DNA from: Bacteroidota bacterium
Lineage (GTDB): Bacteria > Bacteroidota > Ignavibacteria > Kryptoniales > JAKASW01
Direction of reading: 5' to 3'
DNA length: 64,000 nt
Assembly: GCA_023381615.1 (NCBI GenBank)
Contig: JAMCQL010000034.1
Location: forward strand, 21,439 to 85,438
The position numbers and the translations under genes are program-made. Below the pieces are notes generated by a model, which saw nothing but the letters and a program-made list of their open reading frames with translations, searched no databases and was not told where the DNA came from. Shown in pieces: positions 1 to 8,321 of the stretch (its first letter is position 1; every line of letters starts with the position of its first letter).

Positions 1-57
1 AACCGCAATCAGAAACAGCGGCATGATTATCAGATAAAACTTTGCTAAGAGGTTCAT
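1..57 (-). CDS. 5' end of an unidentified membrane or secreted protein (truncated by the window)
   Basis: An ATG at 57 on the minus strand opens a frame of 19 codons that runs off the window without a stop. The residues (MNLLAKFYLIIMPLFLIAV) form a hydrophobic segment like a signal anchor or the first membrane helix of a sensor kinase or transporter. It starts 51 nt downstream of the barrel gene at 109-1881 and is probably the next gene of that unit. No good Shine-Dalgarno sequence is visible. Function cannot be said. Confidence 0.4.
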   Translation of the reverse strand, partial: MNLLAKFYLIIMPLFLIAV

Positions 58-108
58 ATTACTAAATGTCACTTTGGTGCTTGCTTTCTGCTTATTCATC
101 ACATTTGG

Positions 109-1881
109 TCATTGAAAACTAAAAGAAAATAGTCGATGGACTTCAAGAATTACTCCTTGCGTTTGAAAACCCGCAATGGTACGCAACGTATATCTTGCGG
201 TAAACGTAAAGGCATAAAATTGGTAGTTTGCAATTCCGTCAATTCCCAAAATAAGTAACTTTGTGACGTTATTGAACGATCTTTCGCCTCTTAATTGGAA
301 AGTAAGATTTCGGATAAGTCCGGACTCTGAGATGTTGACGCTCGTCTGAGTTACCTTTTCAAGGTACCATGAAGATATCCAACTTTGATAATGTCGAATC
401 TCAACGGCTGTAGTCGGTGTCAATCGGGTTATAATATTGCCGCCAACTCGCGTGACCGATAGCGGAGAAATAGTAGTGTAAGTAAGGTATTTTGAATCGC
501 TGCGGGAAGCCTCAGCTCCGATAATAAATCTAGGAATTATGCTAGTGGTAGTTCTCAACATTATATTATTCTGTACTATGTTTCCAAGACTATAAGTCGT
601 CGCAAACGACGCATCGTTTCGAAGTATAATTTCCAAGCCTTTAATTGCAGGTGAGGTGCCACCGATACTCAACTGCGATTGTTGAACAAATCTTCTTGGA
701 CTGAGAGAATACCTTTCAAAACCAAAACTTGTCGAAGCAGAGCCTGTTATTTCAGCAATCGAAGTCGGTTTGTTAAAATAAACCTGAGCGTTTCCTTCTC
801 CCCTGTCAACTGTTGTTCCAACATCGCCGAGTTCGTTTTCCTGAACCAGATAAGACGCCCCGAATAATCCTTGAACATTGTTTGAGAAAGAGACATGCGT
901 TTGCTCCACTATTGAATTCGCATTGCTCCTGTTTGTTAGAAAACCTTGATAGATACCTTGTGCGTTCTTCAACTTTAATTCATGTTGAACTTTATCACTC
1001 TCCTTGTAGGTCGTCCCAACCTCTGCGGTCATAATCGTTCCATAATCGCGAGATGAATAGATGACGTTAGAATAAACTTCTGTTTGGTTTGACACCTTTG
1101 AGTTTCCATAAAACTGGAATTCGTTATTTGTTCGTCTTATCTGGGCGAACTCGAAAGAACCACCCAAAGGGTTAGCCGATGATGGATAACCGGTCGGTAT
1201 CTTCAGATCGGATTGAAACCGTGTCCCTGAATATTGAAATGAATATTGTGCCGTTCCCTTACGGTTTGAATTGGATAATCTCAGAGAAAGTACATCGCTC
1301 CTATCGCTGGTTGGGAAAATGTCGCTGATCGCTCGATTGCCGCTGCGTTCGATTGATAAATCAACTTGTGGAATATATGCGTTTTTCTGCAGGCTCCACC
1401 GAAGTCCCATTGTTTCAACTTCATTTGAAGTTTGAATCATCGGAGCGGAAAGATTAGACATATCTCCGGAACTCATGTTCTCGGATAAGGAACGCACTGC
1501 ATAAAATTGAACAGGATAACCTGTCTTCTCCAGAAGGGATAGAGACACATTATAGTAGCCGAGATTGCGGTTCCGCAGGGATTGAGTAGACCCAAGCCAT
1601 TTGTTTTTTGACGAAAAGTCAGTTAGGGACGTTTGGATGCTGAAGTTGAGAAGCTGTGGGTCGAGAGCAAATCCGTTTACGCCAAGTACATAAAATTGTC
1701 CGTAGGTTTGTAGATCAAGGCCGTCCTGGGCTTGGCGCGTATGATAAGAGGAGAAATTATTTCTTAAATCGAGCGAGATACTTTTGATTTGTCCTAATAC
1801 TGCCGCTGTGGGTAGAAGACATACCACCAACGCAGAAGCAAATTTTCTTATCATCCATCTGTTCGTAGAGAGCCACTTCAT
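109..1881 (-). CDS. large outer-membrane beta-barrel protein next to a four-haem cytochrome
   Basis: 590 residues. A signal peptide of about 30 residues ends near TAAVLGQ. The rest alternates polar and hydrophobic residues in short strands separated by Ser/Asn-rich loops, and the chain ends in an aromatic C-terminus (FSFSFQ), as in outer-membrane barrels recognised by BamA. I do not recognise the family by sequence. The ATG is preceded by AAGG at normal spacing. It lies about 100 nt downstream of the four-haem cytochrome gene, separated by hairpins. The pair resembles the cytochrome-plus-porin arrangement of outer-membrane electron conduits, which suggests (inference only) a porin sheath for haem proteins. 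A generic porin is the main alternative. Confidence 0.65.
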   Translation of the reverse strand: MKWLSTNRWMIRKFASALVVCLLPTAAVLGQIKSISLDLRNNFSSYHTRQAQDGLDLQTYGQFYVLGVNGFALDPQLLNFSIQTSLTDFSSKNKWLGSTQSLRNRNLGYYNVSLSLLEKTGYPVQFYAVRSLSENMSSGDMSNLSAPMIQTSNEVETMGLRWSLQKNAYIPQVDLSIERSGNRAISDIFPTSDRSDVLSLRLSNSNRKGTAQYSFQYSGTRFQSDLKIPTGYPSSANPLGGSFEFAQIRRTNNEFQFYGNSKVSNQTEVYSNVIYSSRDYGTIMTAEVGTTYKESDKVQHELKLKNAQGIYQGFLTNRSNANSIVEQTHVSFSNNVQGLFGASYLVQENELGDVGTTVDRGEGNAQVYFNKPTSIAEITGSASTSFGFERYSLSPRRFVQQSQLSIGGTSPAIKGLEIILRNDASFATTYSLGNIVQNNIMLRTTTSIIPRFIIGAEASRSDSKYLTYTTISPLSVTRVGGNIITRLTPTTAVEIRHYQSWISSWYLEKVTQTSVNISESGLIRNLTFQLRGERSFNNVTKLLILGIDGIANYQFYAFTFTARYTLRTIAGFQTQGVILEVHRLFSFSFQ

Positions 1882-1925
1882 TTTTCAATACCTTGCAAAG
1901 AAAATGTCCAGCAACCGGCTTCATT

Positions 1926-1967
1926 CCACCTAAAGGTGGTGGAGGTTCGATCAATGCCGAACCTCCA
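1926..1967. repeat. tandem hairpins between cytochrome and barrel genes
   Basis: A 5-bp hairpin (CCACC-TAAA-GGTGG, 1926-1939) is followed by a perfect 10-bp stem (arms 1940-1949 and 1958-1967, TGGAGGTTCG / CGAACCTCCA, 8-nt loop). No U-run follows on the minus transcript. An mRNA-processing, stability or partial attenuation element between the two genes is more likely than a full terminator. Confidence 0.6.
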
Positions 1968-1983
1968 CTCATTACGTTGAACA

Positions 1984-2673
1984 CTACTTGTTATGGCAGG
2001 TAAAGCACATCTGGCTTCCCGTATTTGCAACACGCAAAAACGTGGGATGGCCTGCGCCCGTCTTGTGCGGATCGTGACACGAGGTGCACTCCAGGGTAGC
2101 TGTTGCAACGGCACTGCCCTCGAGCGGGAGACTTATGCCGTTATAGCTTACGACAGCCTTCGTGCCTGACAATGCAGCTGTTCTCAAGCCGTTGTCACCG
2201 GATGTCACTTCGCTATTGTATGATGTTTGATACACGAAGCCCACCGGATGGTCGTTCGAAAGATCTACGCCTATCGAATCCCAGCCGCTCATGTTACTGG
2301 CTGTCATAGTTGGCGCCGTGCCGACCCCCCTTCCTGGATTATTCAAAAGACTGTTGAACGCAACGGTACCATCATGACAGCTCAAGCAATTTTTAGAAGC
2401 GTTGCCAGGCTGTCCAGGAGTCTGCTCCATGCTCGGGCTTGTATACACCGTGTATGTGGCTGCAGAGGCAGTTCTGTTCCACAGAACCGTGGTCGAAGAC
2501 TGTGAGTGGGGGGTATGACAGAAGACGCAGACTTCATCCACGTTGGTGGATTTGATTGCCTGTCCGCCACTTGACGAAAGGTCGTGGTAGCTGTTTCTTA
2601 TTTGCGCTGTTGAAATTTGTGCTGCAATAAGCACGCCCAGCAGCACAACTGCGGATTTGACGATGTTTTTCAT
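1984..2673 (-). CDS. periplasmic four-haem c-type cytochrome
   Basis: 229 residues from the ATG at 2673, chosen because AGGAG sits 8 nt upstream and the product then begins with a clean signal peptide (MKNIVKSAVVLLGVLIAAQISTAQ). The frame is open further upstream but has no start signal. Four haem motifs are visible: CVFCHTPH, CLSCHDG, CTSCHDPH and CFTCHNK. The CxxCHDPH/CxxCHTPH forms are those of the doubled-CXXCH (cytochrome c3/NapC-NrfH-like) group that carries electrons in the periplasm. The first motif lies about 45 residues into the mature protein and the last ends the chain. Its neighbours are an NHL-propeller lipoprotein upstream and an outer-membrane barrel downstream. A sigma54-like element lies at 2731-2746. 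The partner redox protein is unknown. Confidence 0.9.
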   Translation of the reverse strand: MKNIVKSAVVLLGVLIAAQISTAQIRNSYHDLSSSGGQAIKSTNVDEVCVFCHTPHSQSSTTVLWNRTASAATYTVYTSPSMEQTPGQPGNASKNCLSCHDGTVAFNSLLNNPGRGVGTAPTMTASNMSGWDSIGVDLSNDHPVGFVYQTSYNSEVTSGDNGLRTAALSGTKAVVSYNGISLPLEGSAVATATLECTSCHDPHKTGAGHPTFLRVANTGSQMCFTCHNK

Positions 2674-2730
2674 TTTCACTTCTCCTAATTGTTTGTTCCA
2701 AAGAAAAATTTTCAACTTCATATTACATGG

Positions 2731-2746
2731 GACAATTGCTATGCCA
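2731..2746 (-). promoter_or_regulatory. sigma54-like promoter element before the four-haem cytochrome
   Basis: On the minus strand the sequence reads TGGCAT-N5-TTGTC, a GG-N10-GT arrangement with one departure (T for C) from the -24/-12 GG-N10-GC core. It lies 58 nt upstream of the chosen ATG, giving a leader of about 45 nt. An NtrC-type activator is encoded 2.2 kb away. Confidence 0.4.
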
Positions 2747-2898
2747 TAAGGAGCAGATTTACCTATCGACAAAGTGATAAAACCGCCAAAAACACTGCAA
2801 GAAACAACAGACATCTGCCTACGAAATAATGCAGATTCACAGATCTTTCCCCCTCAGTGTAGATTGGGTGGTATTACGCAGTTGCTGGGTTAAATGGC

Positions 2899-3939
2899 TC
2901 AGTTTCCCCCTAAGAACCTGAAAACCTCCACGCGGCTATTGAGCTGGTCAACTACATAGATGAAATCATGTTGGTCAATAAAGATTCCCGCCGGGAGATC
3001 GAATTCTCCAGGTCCCGATCCCGCTGTTCCAATGAAAAGGAGTATTTGCCCCTTATCGTCGAATATCTGAAAATTGTCAAATGCTGCATCAACCACGTAG
3101 ATGTGATTCTGAGAATCAACGGCAATCCCCTTTGGACGCGAAAATGAGCCCGGCCGATCTCCTAATGATCCAAATTTGTATAAGAATTTCCCGTTGAGAT
3201 CAAATATCTGGACACGAAAATTCATTGTGTCCATAACATAGACTTTGCCATCACGCACAAAAATGTTAGTGGGATAGTTAAATTCGCCATCACCGCCGCC
3301 ACGTTTTCCAAAAGAGAACAGGAACTTACCTGAGCGGTCATAAACACGGACTTCGTGTTTCCCTGTGTCGACGACGTACAATCTTTTAGTCCCCTCGTCG
3401 TAAGCCAAACCGCTTGGAGAAACAAACTCATCTTTTGCCCCGATCGCCATTTTGAGATTTCCCTGAAGATCATATCCAAAAACGCGCTTGAGCCTGCTGT
3501 CGGACACAAAGACCATACTGTCACCTATGGTAATACCTGTCGGAAGCGATAGTTTCCCCTCGCCAGCGTCTCCTATCATTCTAACTTTTTTTTCAACCTT
3601 ATCGAAAACGAATACCTGTCCTAATCCCGTATCGGTCACATAAACTCGTCCCATTGAATCAACAGCTACACCATACGGTTTGAAAAGTCTATCTCGGCGG
3701 GATTGTCCCAGAAAAGCTGCGAGAAACGATTTAAAAAAGCTCGTTCCGAAATAGTTTCCGTCCCTAAGTATTTCAACAAACTCTATTCGCGGTTTTTCCG
3801 GCGGCGGTGGCCAGAAAAGCTCGGTTCTCTGAACCGATGCGGCGCATCCACCAAGAAACAAAACAAAACTGAGCAATAGGAAGCTCTGGACCAATCTCAC
3901 TGCAGTTTTCGTTGCTTTGAAATTCCTTACTTCATTCAT
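2899..3939 (-). CDS. NHL-repeat six-bladed beta-propeller lipoprotein
   Basis: 346 residues. The N-terminus carries a basic segment, a hydrophobic core and a lipobox (LFLGGC), so the mature protein should be lipid-anchored. After a Pro-rich linker (WPPPPEKPRIEFV) come about six repeats with the NHL signature (KPYGVAVDSMGRVYVTD, LPTGITIG, SPSGLAYDEGTKRLYVVD, YPTNIFVRDGKVYVMD, RPKGIAVDSQNHIYVVD, LPAGIFIDQHDFIYVVD). Each forms a propeller blade. Such propellers usually bind proteins or peptides and are not themselves redox enzymes. The gene precedes the four-haem cytochrome in the same direction with a 225-nt gap that has its own possible promoter. A docking or assembly role for the cytochrome-barrel pair is inferred from position only. 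Confidence 0.85.
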   Translation of the reverse strand: MNEVRNFKATKTAVRLVQSFLLLSFVLFLGGCAASVQRTELFWPPPPEKPRIEFVEILRDGNYFGTSFFKSFLAAFLGQSRRDRLFKPYGVAVDSMGRVYVTDTGLGQVFVFDKVEKKVRMIGDAGEGKLSLPTGITIGDSMVFVSDSRLKRVFGYDLQGNLKMAIGAKDEFVSPSGLAYDEGTKRLYVVDTGKHEVRVYDRSGKFLFSFGKRGGGDGEFNYPTNIFVRDGKVYVMDTMNFRVQIFDLNGKFLYKFGSLGDRPGSFSRPKGIAVDSQNHIYVVDAAFDNFQIFDDKGQILLFIGTAGSGPGEFDLPAGIFIDQHDFIYVVDQLNSRVEVFRFLGGN

Positions 3940-4078
3940 CCTTGAGTAATCCTTCTGATATATAGTTTAAGACCTCTGAAAAACTTTTCAAACCGAGCAG
4001 GTTATCATACTGAACTTGTCCCGATATCTAAGACTGGCGAATAATCCTGGATTTGTCATTGAAGGAATGAAATTCCAA

Positions 4079-4163
4079 ATGCCGCCTTGCGGCATGAGTT
4101 CTTTGCGTGTGGATGATAAACCTCTCCCTAACCCTCCTAATAGGAGAGGGAAGGGTGAGGTTT
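4079..4163. repeat. palindromic repeats in the 426-nt gap 3940-4365
   Basis: There is no convincing gene between 3940 and 4365. A perfect hairpin ATGCCGC-CTT-GCGGCAT (4079-4095) is followed by a nested inverted repeat with outer arms AAACCTC (4118-4124) and GAGGTTT (4157-4163) around CTCTCCC and GGAGAGGG segments. Further short palindromes (TTCCC/GGGAA, TCCGGCGGA) lie at about 4245-4300. These resemble dispersed intergenic repeats, not protein coding. Confidence 0.7.
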
Positions 4164-4365
4164 AAATCCCTGTCATATTTCCACTTATGTCCGATGAAAC
4201 ATTTCAATTGACAAATCTGGTGAATAATTGAGACGCTGAGCCGAAGGCTTCCCTTCGGGAAAACGAGCCTGCACTGGAATCTGCCTCCGGCGGACAGTCC
4301 ATGGTTCAGGGTGACAAAAAGGCGCTTTTTCAGGAGTCTCAGTCTCATCATGCGGCGGCGAAAGC

Positions 4366-4797
4366 TTACTCGCCTTTACGTTTGCGCCTAAGTATCTCAT
4401 TAACAAGGACGACCAATTCTGACAGGTTGAATGGCTTATCAACAAAGTAGTCTATGCCGCTTTCCGTTGCACGGCGTCTGGATAACTCATCGCCATAAGC
4501 TGTTATCATCATAACAACACTTTTTGGAAAAAGCTGTTTCGACGCCGTGGCAATCTCAAAGCCATCATGTTGAGGAAGCTTCATATCAGTGATCACTAGA
4601 TCAAACTTAGAAGAATTTAGCTTATCGAACGCCTGTTCAGCGCTCCGTACACTTGAAGCTCTGTAGCCCGCTTTCCTCAGACTATTTTCCAGTGACCAGC
4701 ATATTAGCGGCTCATCGTCAACAATAAGAATATTGTAAACCGAACCGTTGAGCAAGGAGAGCCCGTGATTTCTGTTAGTTCTAACAGTTGCGATCAT
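4366..4797 (-). CDS. single-domain response regulator (receiver only)
   Basis: 143 residues, essentially one CheY-like receiver domain from about residue 20 to the end. The acidic pocket (VDDEP), the phospho-acceptor Asp71 (VITDMKLP), the switch Thr (MITAYGD) and the conserved Lys (VDKPF) are all present. There is no output domain, so it probably acts as a phosphate shuttle or sink, or through protein contacts. It lies 139 nt downstream of the NtrC-type regulator and haem sensor kinase, pointing the same way. Its own sigma54-like element is at 4825-4840. The exact start is uncertain: the ATG at 4797 has no good Shine-Dalgarno sequence and the first 18 residues are not part of the domain. Confidence 0.88.
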   Translation of the reverse strand: MIATVRTNRNHGLSLLNGSVYNILIVDDEPLICWSLENSLRKAGYRASSVRSAEQAFDKLNSSKFDLVITDMKLPQHDGFEIATASKQLFPKSVVMMITAYGDELSRRRATESGIDYFVDKPFNLSELVVLVNEILRRKRKGE

Positions 4798-4824
4798 CTT
4801 ATTTTTGTTTATCAGGAAATAAAG

Positions 4825-4840
4825 TGCAAATTGAATGCCG
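4825..4840 (-). promoter_or_regulatory. sigma54-like promoter element before the receiver-only regulator
   Basis: The minus strand reads CGGCAT-N5-TTGCA, with an intact GG-N10-GC core and a perfect -12 half; the -24 half differs from TGGCAC at two positions. It lies about 28 nt before the annotated ATG, leaving a very short leader, which fits either this start or a slightly later one. Confidence 0.4.
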
Positions 4841-4936
4841 CCATAAGCTCATGTCATTTTTGAACAAAATCTATTGTTTTGAACGTTCCAATTAATCCCT
4901 GTATAAAAACTTATCAAGTATGCTGCGCCAATTGAC

Positions 4937-6313
4937 TCATTTCTTCTTCAACAGTCCATACTTTTTCATCCTGTAGCGGAGTGTGTCTCTGCCAACTTTC
5001 AAGAGTCGAGCGGCTTGAGATTGGTTGTAATTTGTCTTTTCCAATGCACGGATAAGGGTTTGCTTCTCGATCTCATACAGCGACAAAGCCACTCCTGCGT
5101 CTTCCGATTTGTCCGCTTCCTCAGCTTTTGGCAAGTTTCGGAGATGCCCAAGCTTAACATGATGAGCAAAAATGAGATCGCCATCATCCAGCAGCACTGC
5201 TCGCTCCATGACGTTTCTTAACTCTCGCACATTGCCGGGCCAATGATATTGCAGGAAAAGGTCTCTGGTTTCATCCGAAAGTCCTTTGAAGTGTTTATGG
5301 AACATAGTATTGAACTCTTGAAGAAAGAAATTTGCAAGCAACAATACGTCATCACCTCGCTCCATCAAGGGCGGCAAATGAATGTTTGCAACGTTTAGTC
5401 GGTAATACAAATCGGTTCTAAATTTTCCCTCCGCTATTTTCGCTTCCAGCGGTTGATTTGTGGCAGCGATTATGCGCACGTCAACGGTGATGTCGGAATT
5501 CCCGCCTACTCGCCTGAAGGTCTTCTGCTCAAGGACGCGAAGTAATTTGGCTTGAAGCGCCGGCGTCATGTCGCCTATTTCATCGAGGAAGACAGTTCCA
5601 CCGTCAGCCAGCTCAAATATTCCCTTCTTCTGTGCTTTTGCATCGGTAAAAGCCCCCTTCTCGTGTCCAAACAACTCACTTTCAATCAGAGTCTCGGTCA
5701 AGGCTGTGCAGTTTACGGTCATGAGAGGCTTACCCTCCCGGTCACTCAAGAAATATATCGCCCTTGCCACCAACTCTTTTCCGGTTCCGCTTTCACCTGT
5801 TATCAGGACAGTTGTAGTACTGCTCTTTGCGACCTTCTGAATTTGTTCAAACACTTTTTGCATCACAGGTGAAGAACCGATCATACCACAAAAGCCGTAT
5901 TGCTTTTCCTGCTCCCTGAGATAATGCGCAACCTGTCGTTTCAATCTGGTAGATTCAAGTGTCTTGTTAATAACAACTTTGAGTTCCTCTATGTTGACGG
6001 GTTTCGTAACGTAGTCGGATGCGCCTAACTTCATTGCCTGAACAGCAACGTCTGAACGATCAACGGCTGTCACCATTATTACAGATACTTCATTTTTCTC
6101 TTTCCGCATTTCCTGCAGCACGTCGATCCCTGTTCCGTCAGGCAAACGCTGGTCCAATATGATTAGATCCGGCTCTTTTTCTCTGACAAATGCAAGCGTT
6201 TGCTCAACCGTCTCAGCCTCCAGAACATCAAACCCTTCTCTGATCAACTCCTGTTTCAATGACCATCGAATGAGTTTCTCATCGTCAGCTATTAAGATTG
6301 ACTCGCCTCGCAT
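4937..6313 (-). CDS. NtrC-family sigma54-dependent response regulator
   Basis: 458 residues in three domains. Receiver (about 5-118): acidic pocket ADDEK, phospho-acceptor Asp54 (IILDQRLP), Lys104. AAA+ sigma54-interaction domain (about 143-375): Walker A GESGTGKE (173-180), the sigma54-contact loop reading GAFTDA (220-225) in place of the usual GAFTGA, and Walker B DEIGD (244-248). A Fis-type helix-turn-helix ends the protein (NQSQAARLLKVGRDTLRYRMKKYG). It should hydrolyse ATP to remodel sigma54-RNA polymerase at -24/-12 promoters when phosphorylated. It is encoded 6 nt downstream of the haem-motif sensor kinase, its evident partner. Likely targets (inference) are the neighbouring cytochrome units with sigma54-like elements. 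The G-to-D change in the loop is a known natural variant and not necessarily inactivating. Confidence 0.95.
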   Translation of the reverse strand: MRGESILIADDEKLIRWSLKQELIREGFDVLEAETVEQTLAFVREKEPDLIILDQRLPDGTGIDVLQEMRKEKNEVSVIMVTAVDRSDVAVQAMKLGASDYVTKPVNIEELKVVINKTLESTRLKRQVAHYLREQEKQYGFCGMIGSSPVMQKVFEQIQKVAKSSTTTVLITGESGTGKELVARAIYFLSDREGKPLMTVNCTALTETLIESELFGHEKGAFTDAKAQKKGIFELADGGTVFLDEIGDMTPALQAKLLRVLEQKTFRRVGGNSDITVDVRIIAATNQPLEAKIAEGKFRTDLYYRLNVANIHLPPLMERGDDVLLLANFFLQEFNTMFHKHFKGLSDETRDLFLQYHWPGNVRELRNVMERAVLLDDGDLIFAHHVKLGHLRNLPKAEEADKSEDAGVALSLYEIEKQTLIRALEKTNYNQSQAARLLKVGRDTLRYRMKKYGLLKKK

Positions 6314-6319
6314 ACTTAT

Positions 6320-7843
6320 TTAACCGTGTGATTGCTTGATAGGGATGCTAATCGTAACAACGGTTCCCTTGTGGACTTCACTCGAAATTGTAATTGAGCC
6401 TTTATGCTGCTCCACTATTCGCTTTGAGATTGCCATGCCAAGGCCGGTGCCTTTGTGTTTTGTCGTGAAAAACGGTTTGAAAATCTTTTCAAGATTCTCC
6501 TGTGAAATACCGGAGCCAGTATCGGTGATTTCAATCTTGACTGAAGAATTTTCTTTACTTGTTTTAACAGCAAGTGTTCCACCGCCCGGCATCGCCTGAA
6601 CGGCATTAAGCATGATGTTCCACAGCAATTGCTGAAGGAGGTTCCTGTCTGCTATAATCGCGGTGTTATGATTTTGCAGGCTAACATCCATCTTGATGGA
6701 TGCCGCCTTAAGCTGCAGGGAAAGAAGCGAAATTGTCTTTTCAACTACCTCGTCTATTTTCACCTCTTCGAACACCGGAGGAGATGGGCGAGCATAGCTG
6801 AGCAGATCGTTAGTTGTACGGTTTATTCTTCCTAACTGCTCCATCATCTCAGCTATGATTTCCTTATGAGGATCATCTTTGGAAATCTCAGTATCGAATA
6901 TCTGAAGCGCTCCAAGGACTCCAGCCACGGGATTTCTTATTTCATGAGCAATGCTTGCAGCCATTTCGCCTGTCGTCGCAAGACGATCAGCTTGTTCGAG
7001 CTGCATCTGATGCATCTCGTGAAGTTTAGCATTTGTTTGATTCAATTGTTCAATAAGATTGTTGAAGGCGCGGCTCAGATCAGCAACCTCGTCTTTACTT
7101 TTCGGGGAATTGAACAGCGGGAACATTGTCTGTTCTCCGCTTTCAAGCTTGGCGAGACCATTCTCCACCTGATGCATGTGCGTCCGCAGCTTTCTGATAG
7201 GTGAGATCACCAGAACGAATAAAGCTATAAAAATAACAGATCCTAAACCACCGAATATCACTGCGGCCATCATGATGTTGTTAACACTGTGGCTGCGAGA
7301 TATTGCGCGTAGATTGTTCATCGCTACATTCACAGCAAAATAACCGCACGTTGTTTCCGGCTCTTTGTGACAACGATAGCATTCAGGTTTTTTGACGATG
7401 GGTATGATAACATATTCATAGAGATCGCCATTTTCGCGAACTGTCCAGAAACGGTCGCCTTTCCACTCGGGCAGCGGACGAAAGTTTTCCATTGGAAATT
7501 TCTCAGATACACGGTCATCTTTTGCACTCAACGCAACGGTGCCGTCCGGTTTCAAAATGAACGCATCGCTTGCCTCCCCAGACGTAATTGCCAGTTTGAG
7601 TGCAGATTGCAGGTGCTTGTTGTCGCCCTCAAGCATGACATGCTCAAGAAGAGCCTTCCCAAATTCAGCAGTTGCATGAGCTGTCGCCTGCGCCTGCTTC
7701 TCCAACATCTGAGAGCCTGTTCGATATGCAAGGAATACAAACGCAAAACCTGTTGTCAAAAGAACCAGCACAACGGCAGCTGCAAATTTCCTACCAAGGG
7801 TAGGAAACATTTTTTCAAGAAAGTCTCTCAGCGCCTGTGTCAT
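6320..7843 (-). CDS. membrane sensor histidine kinase with an extracytoplasmic c-type haem motif
   Basis: 507 residues. TM1 is at about 20-41. An extracytoplasmic sensor of about 150 residues carries CYRCH (155-159) followed by a GYFAVNV segment typical of Tll0287/DUF3365-like haem sensor domains. TM2 is at about 191-214, then a HAMP linker, a HisKA domain with phospho-acceptor His300 (AHEIRNP) and an HATPase domain with an N box (NIMLNAVQAM), G1 (DTGSGIS) and G2 (GTGLGMAISKRIVEQH). The kinase should therefore be a haem protein that reads redox state or a haem ligand such as O2, NO or CO. It precedes the sigma54 activator by 6 nt and sits between multihaem cytochrome operons, which suggests that it tunes their expression. 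Start at 7843 is supported by an AGG-containing Shine-Dalgarno sequence. Confidence 0.93.
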   Translation of the reverse strand: MTQALRDFLEKMFPTLGRKFAAAVVLVLLTTGFAFVFLAYRTGSQMLEKQAQATAHATAEFGKALLEHVMLEGDNKHLQSALKLAITSGEASDAFILKPDGTVALSAKDDRVSEKFPMENFRPLPEWKGDRFWTVRENGDLYEYVIIPIVKKPECYRCHKEPETTCGYFAVNVAMNNLRAISRSHSVNNIMMAAVIFGGLGSVIFIALFVLVISPIRKLRTHMHQVENGLAKLESGEQTMFPLFNSPKSKDEVADLSRAFNNLIEQLNQTNAKLHEMHQMQLEQADRLATTGEMAASIAHEIRNPVAGVLGALQIFDTEISKDDPHKEIIAEMMEQLGRINRTTNDLLSYARPSPPVFEEVKIDEVVEKTISLLSLQLKAASIKMDVSLQNHNTAIIADRNLLQQLLWNIMLNAVQAMPGGGTLAVKTSKENSSVKIEITDTGSGISQENLEKIFKPFFTTKHKGTGLGMAISKRIVEQHKGSITISSEVHKGTVVTISIPIKQSHG

Positions 7844-7948
7844 CTTGCACCTGCCGGTTTCTTGATCTTTGAATGACAGAACATAGTGCCACTTCTAAAA
7901 AATAATATTGTGTTTTCAGGATAAAACAATTGATTCAACCAACCCCCT

Positions 7949-8252
7949 GCGTCCCACACAACGGGACGCGTCCCCCTTGACAAGGGGGACAAAAAGCGCC
8001 CACGAACAACTGATCCGCGCCCAACATTTTCCTTCCTTACCAAGCTATGCATTACCCATAAGCCGGACTTAACCGCAAAGACCGCAAGGGACTCAAGAAA
8101 AATCGCCAAGAGCGCAAAGGGAAAGTAATTCCTTCTCTGCGTCCTTTGCGCCTTCTTTGCGAGAAAAGGAAACATGCGGGTAATGATAAGCCTTACCAAG
8201 GAGAGCCTGCCCCGACCTATCGGGGGGACAAAGCCGACGGCTCGGCTCGTCG
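7949..8252. repeat. array of palindromic repeats filling the gap 7844-8321
   Basis: The 478-nt gap contains no credible gene but several inverted repeats: GCGTCCC/GGGACGC (7949-7955, 7963-7969); a perfect 10-bp palindrome GTCCCCCTTG/CAAGGGGGAC (7970-7979, 7981-7990); a 136-bp element bounded by CATTACCC (8050-8057) and GGGTAATG (8178-8185) with arms rich in CGCAAAG/CTTTGCG; CCCCGA/TCGGGG (8210-8215, 8220-8225); and CGACG/CGTCG (8235-8252). Related motifs recur at 40342-40464 and inside the gene at 11869-11978. An open frame across the region translates the repeats and is not real. Confidence 0.8.
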
Positions 8253-8321
8253 AGGGGAGGTCAGTTCTATTCATTGAATGCCCTTACCTCAAAACACAGC
8301 CTTTTAGTTGGTGACATGCGT

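Noticed and set aside
1940..1967. GGTTCGA in a stem resembling a tRNA T-arm
   Set aside because: The stem is 10 bp with an 8-nt loop and no acceptor, D or anticodon arms fit around it; it is a plain hairpin.
4028..4445. Overlapping open frames near the receiver-only regulator
   Set aside because: They cover intergenic hairpins and the antisense or alternative frames of the regulator, with repeat-derived residues and no Shine-Dalgarno sequence.
7870..7900. TGGCAC on the minus strand before the sensor kinase as a fourth sigma54 site
   Set aside because: The -12 half at the required spacing reads TCTG, without the conserved G at its position.
7840..8274. A 144-codon open frame upstream of the haem sensor kinase
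   Set aside because: It translates the palindromic repeats, has no start signal or domain, and its end merely overlaps the kinase start.
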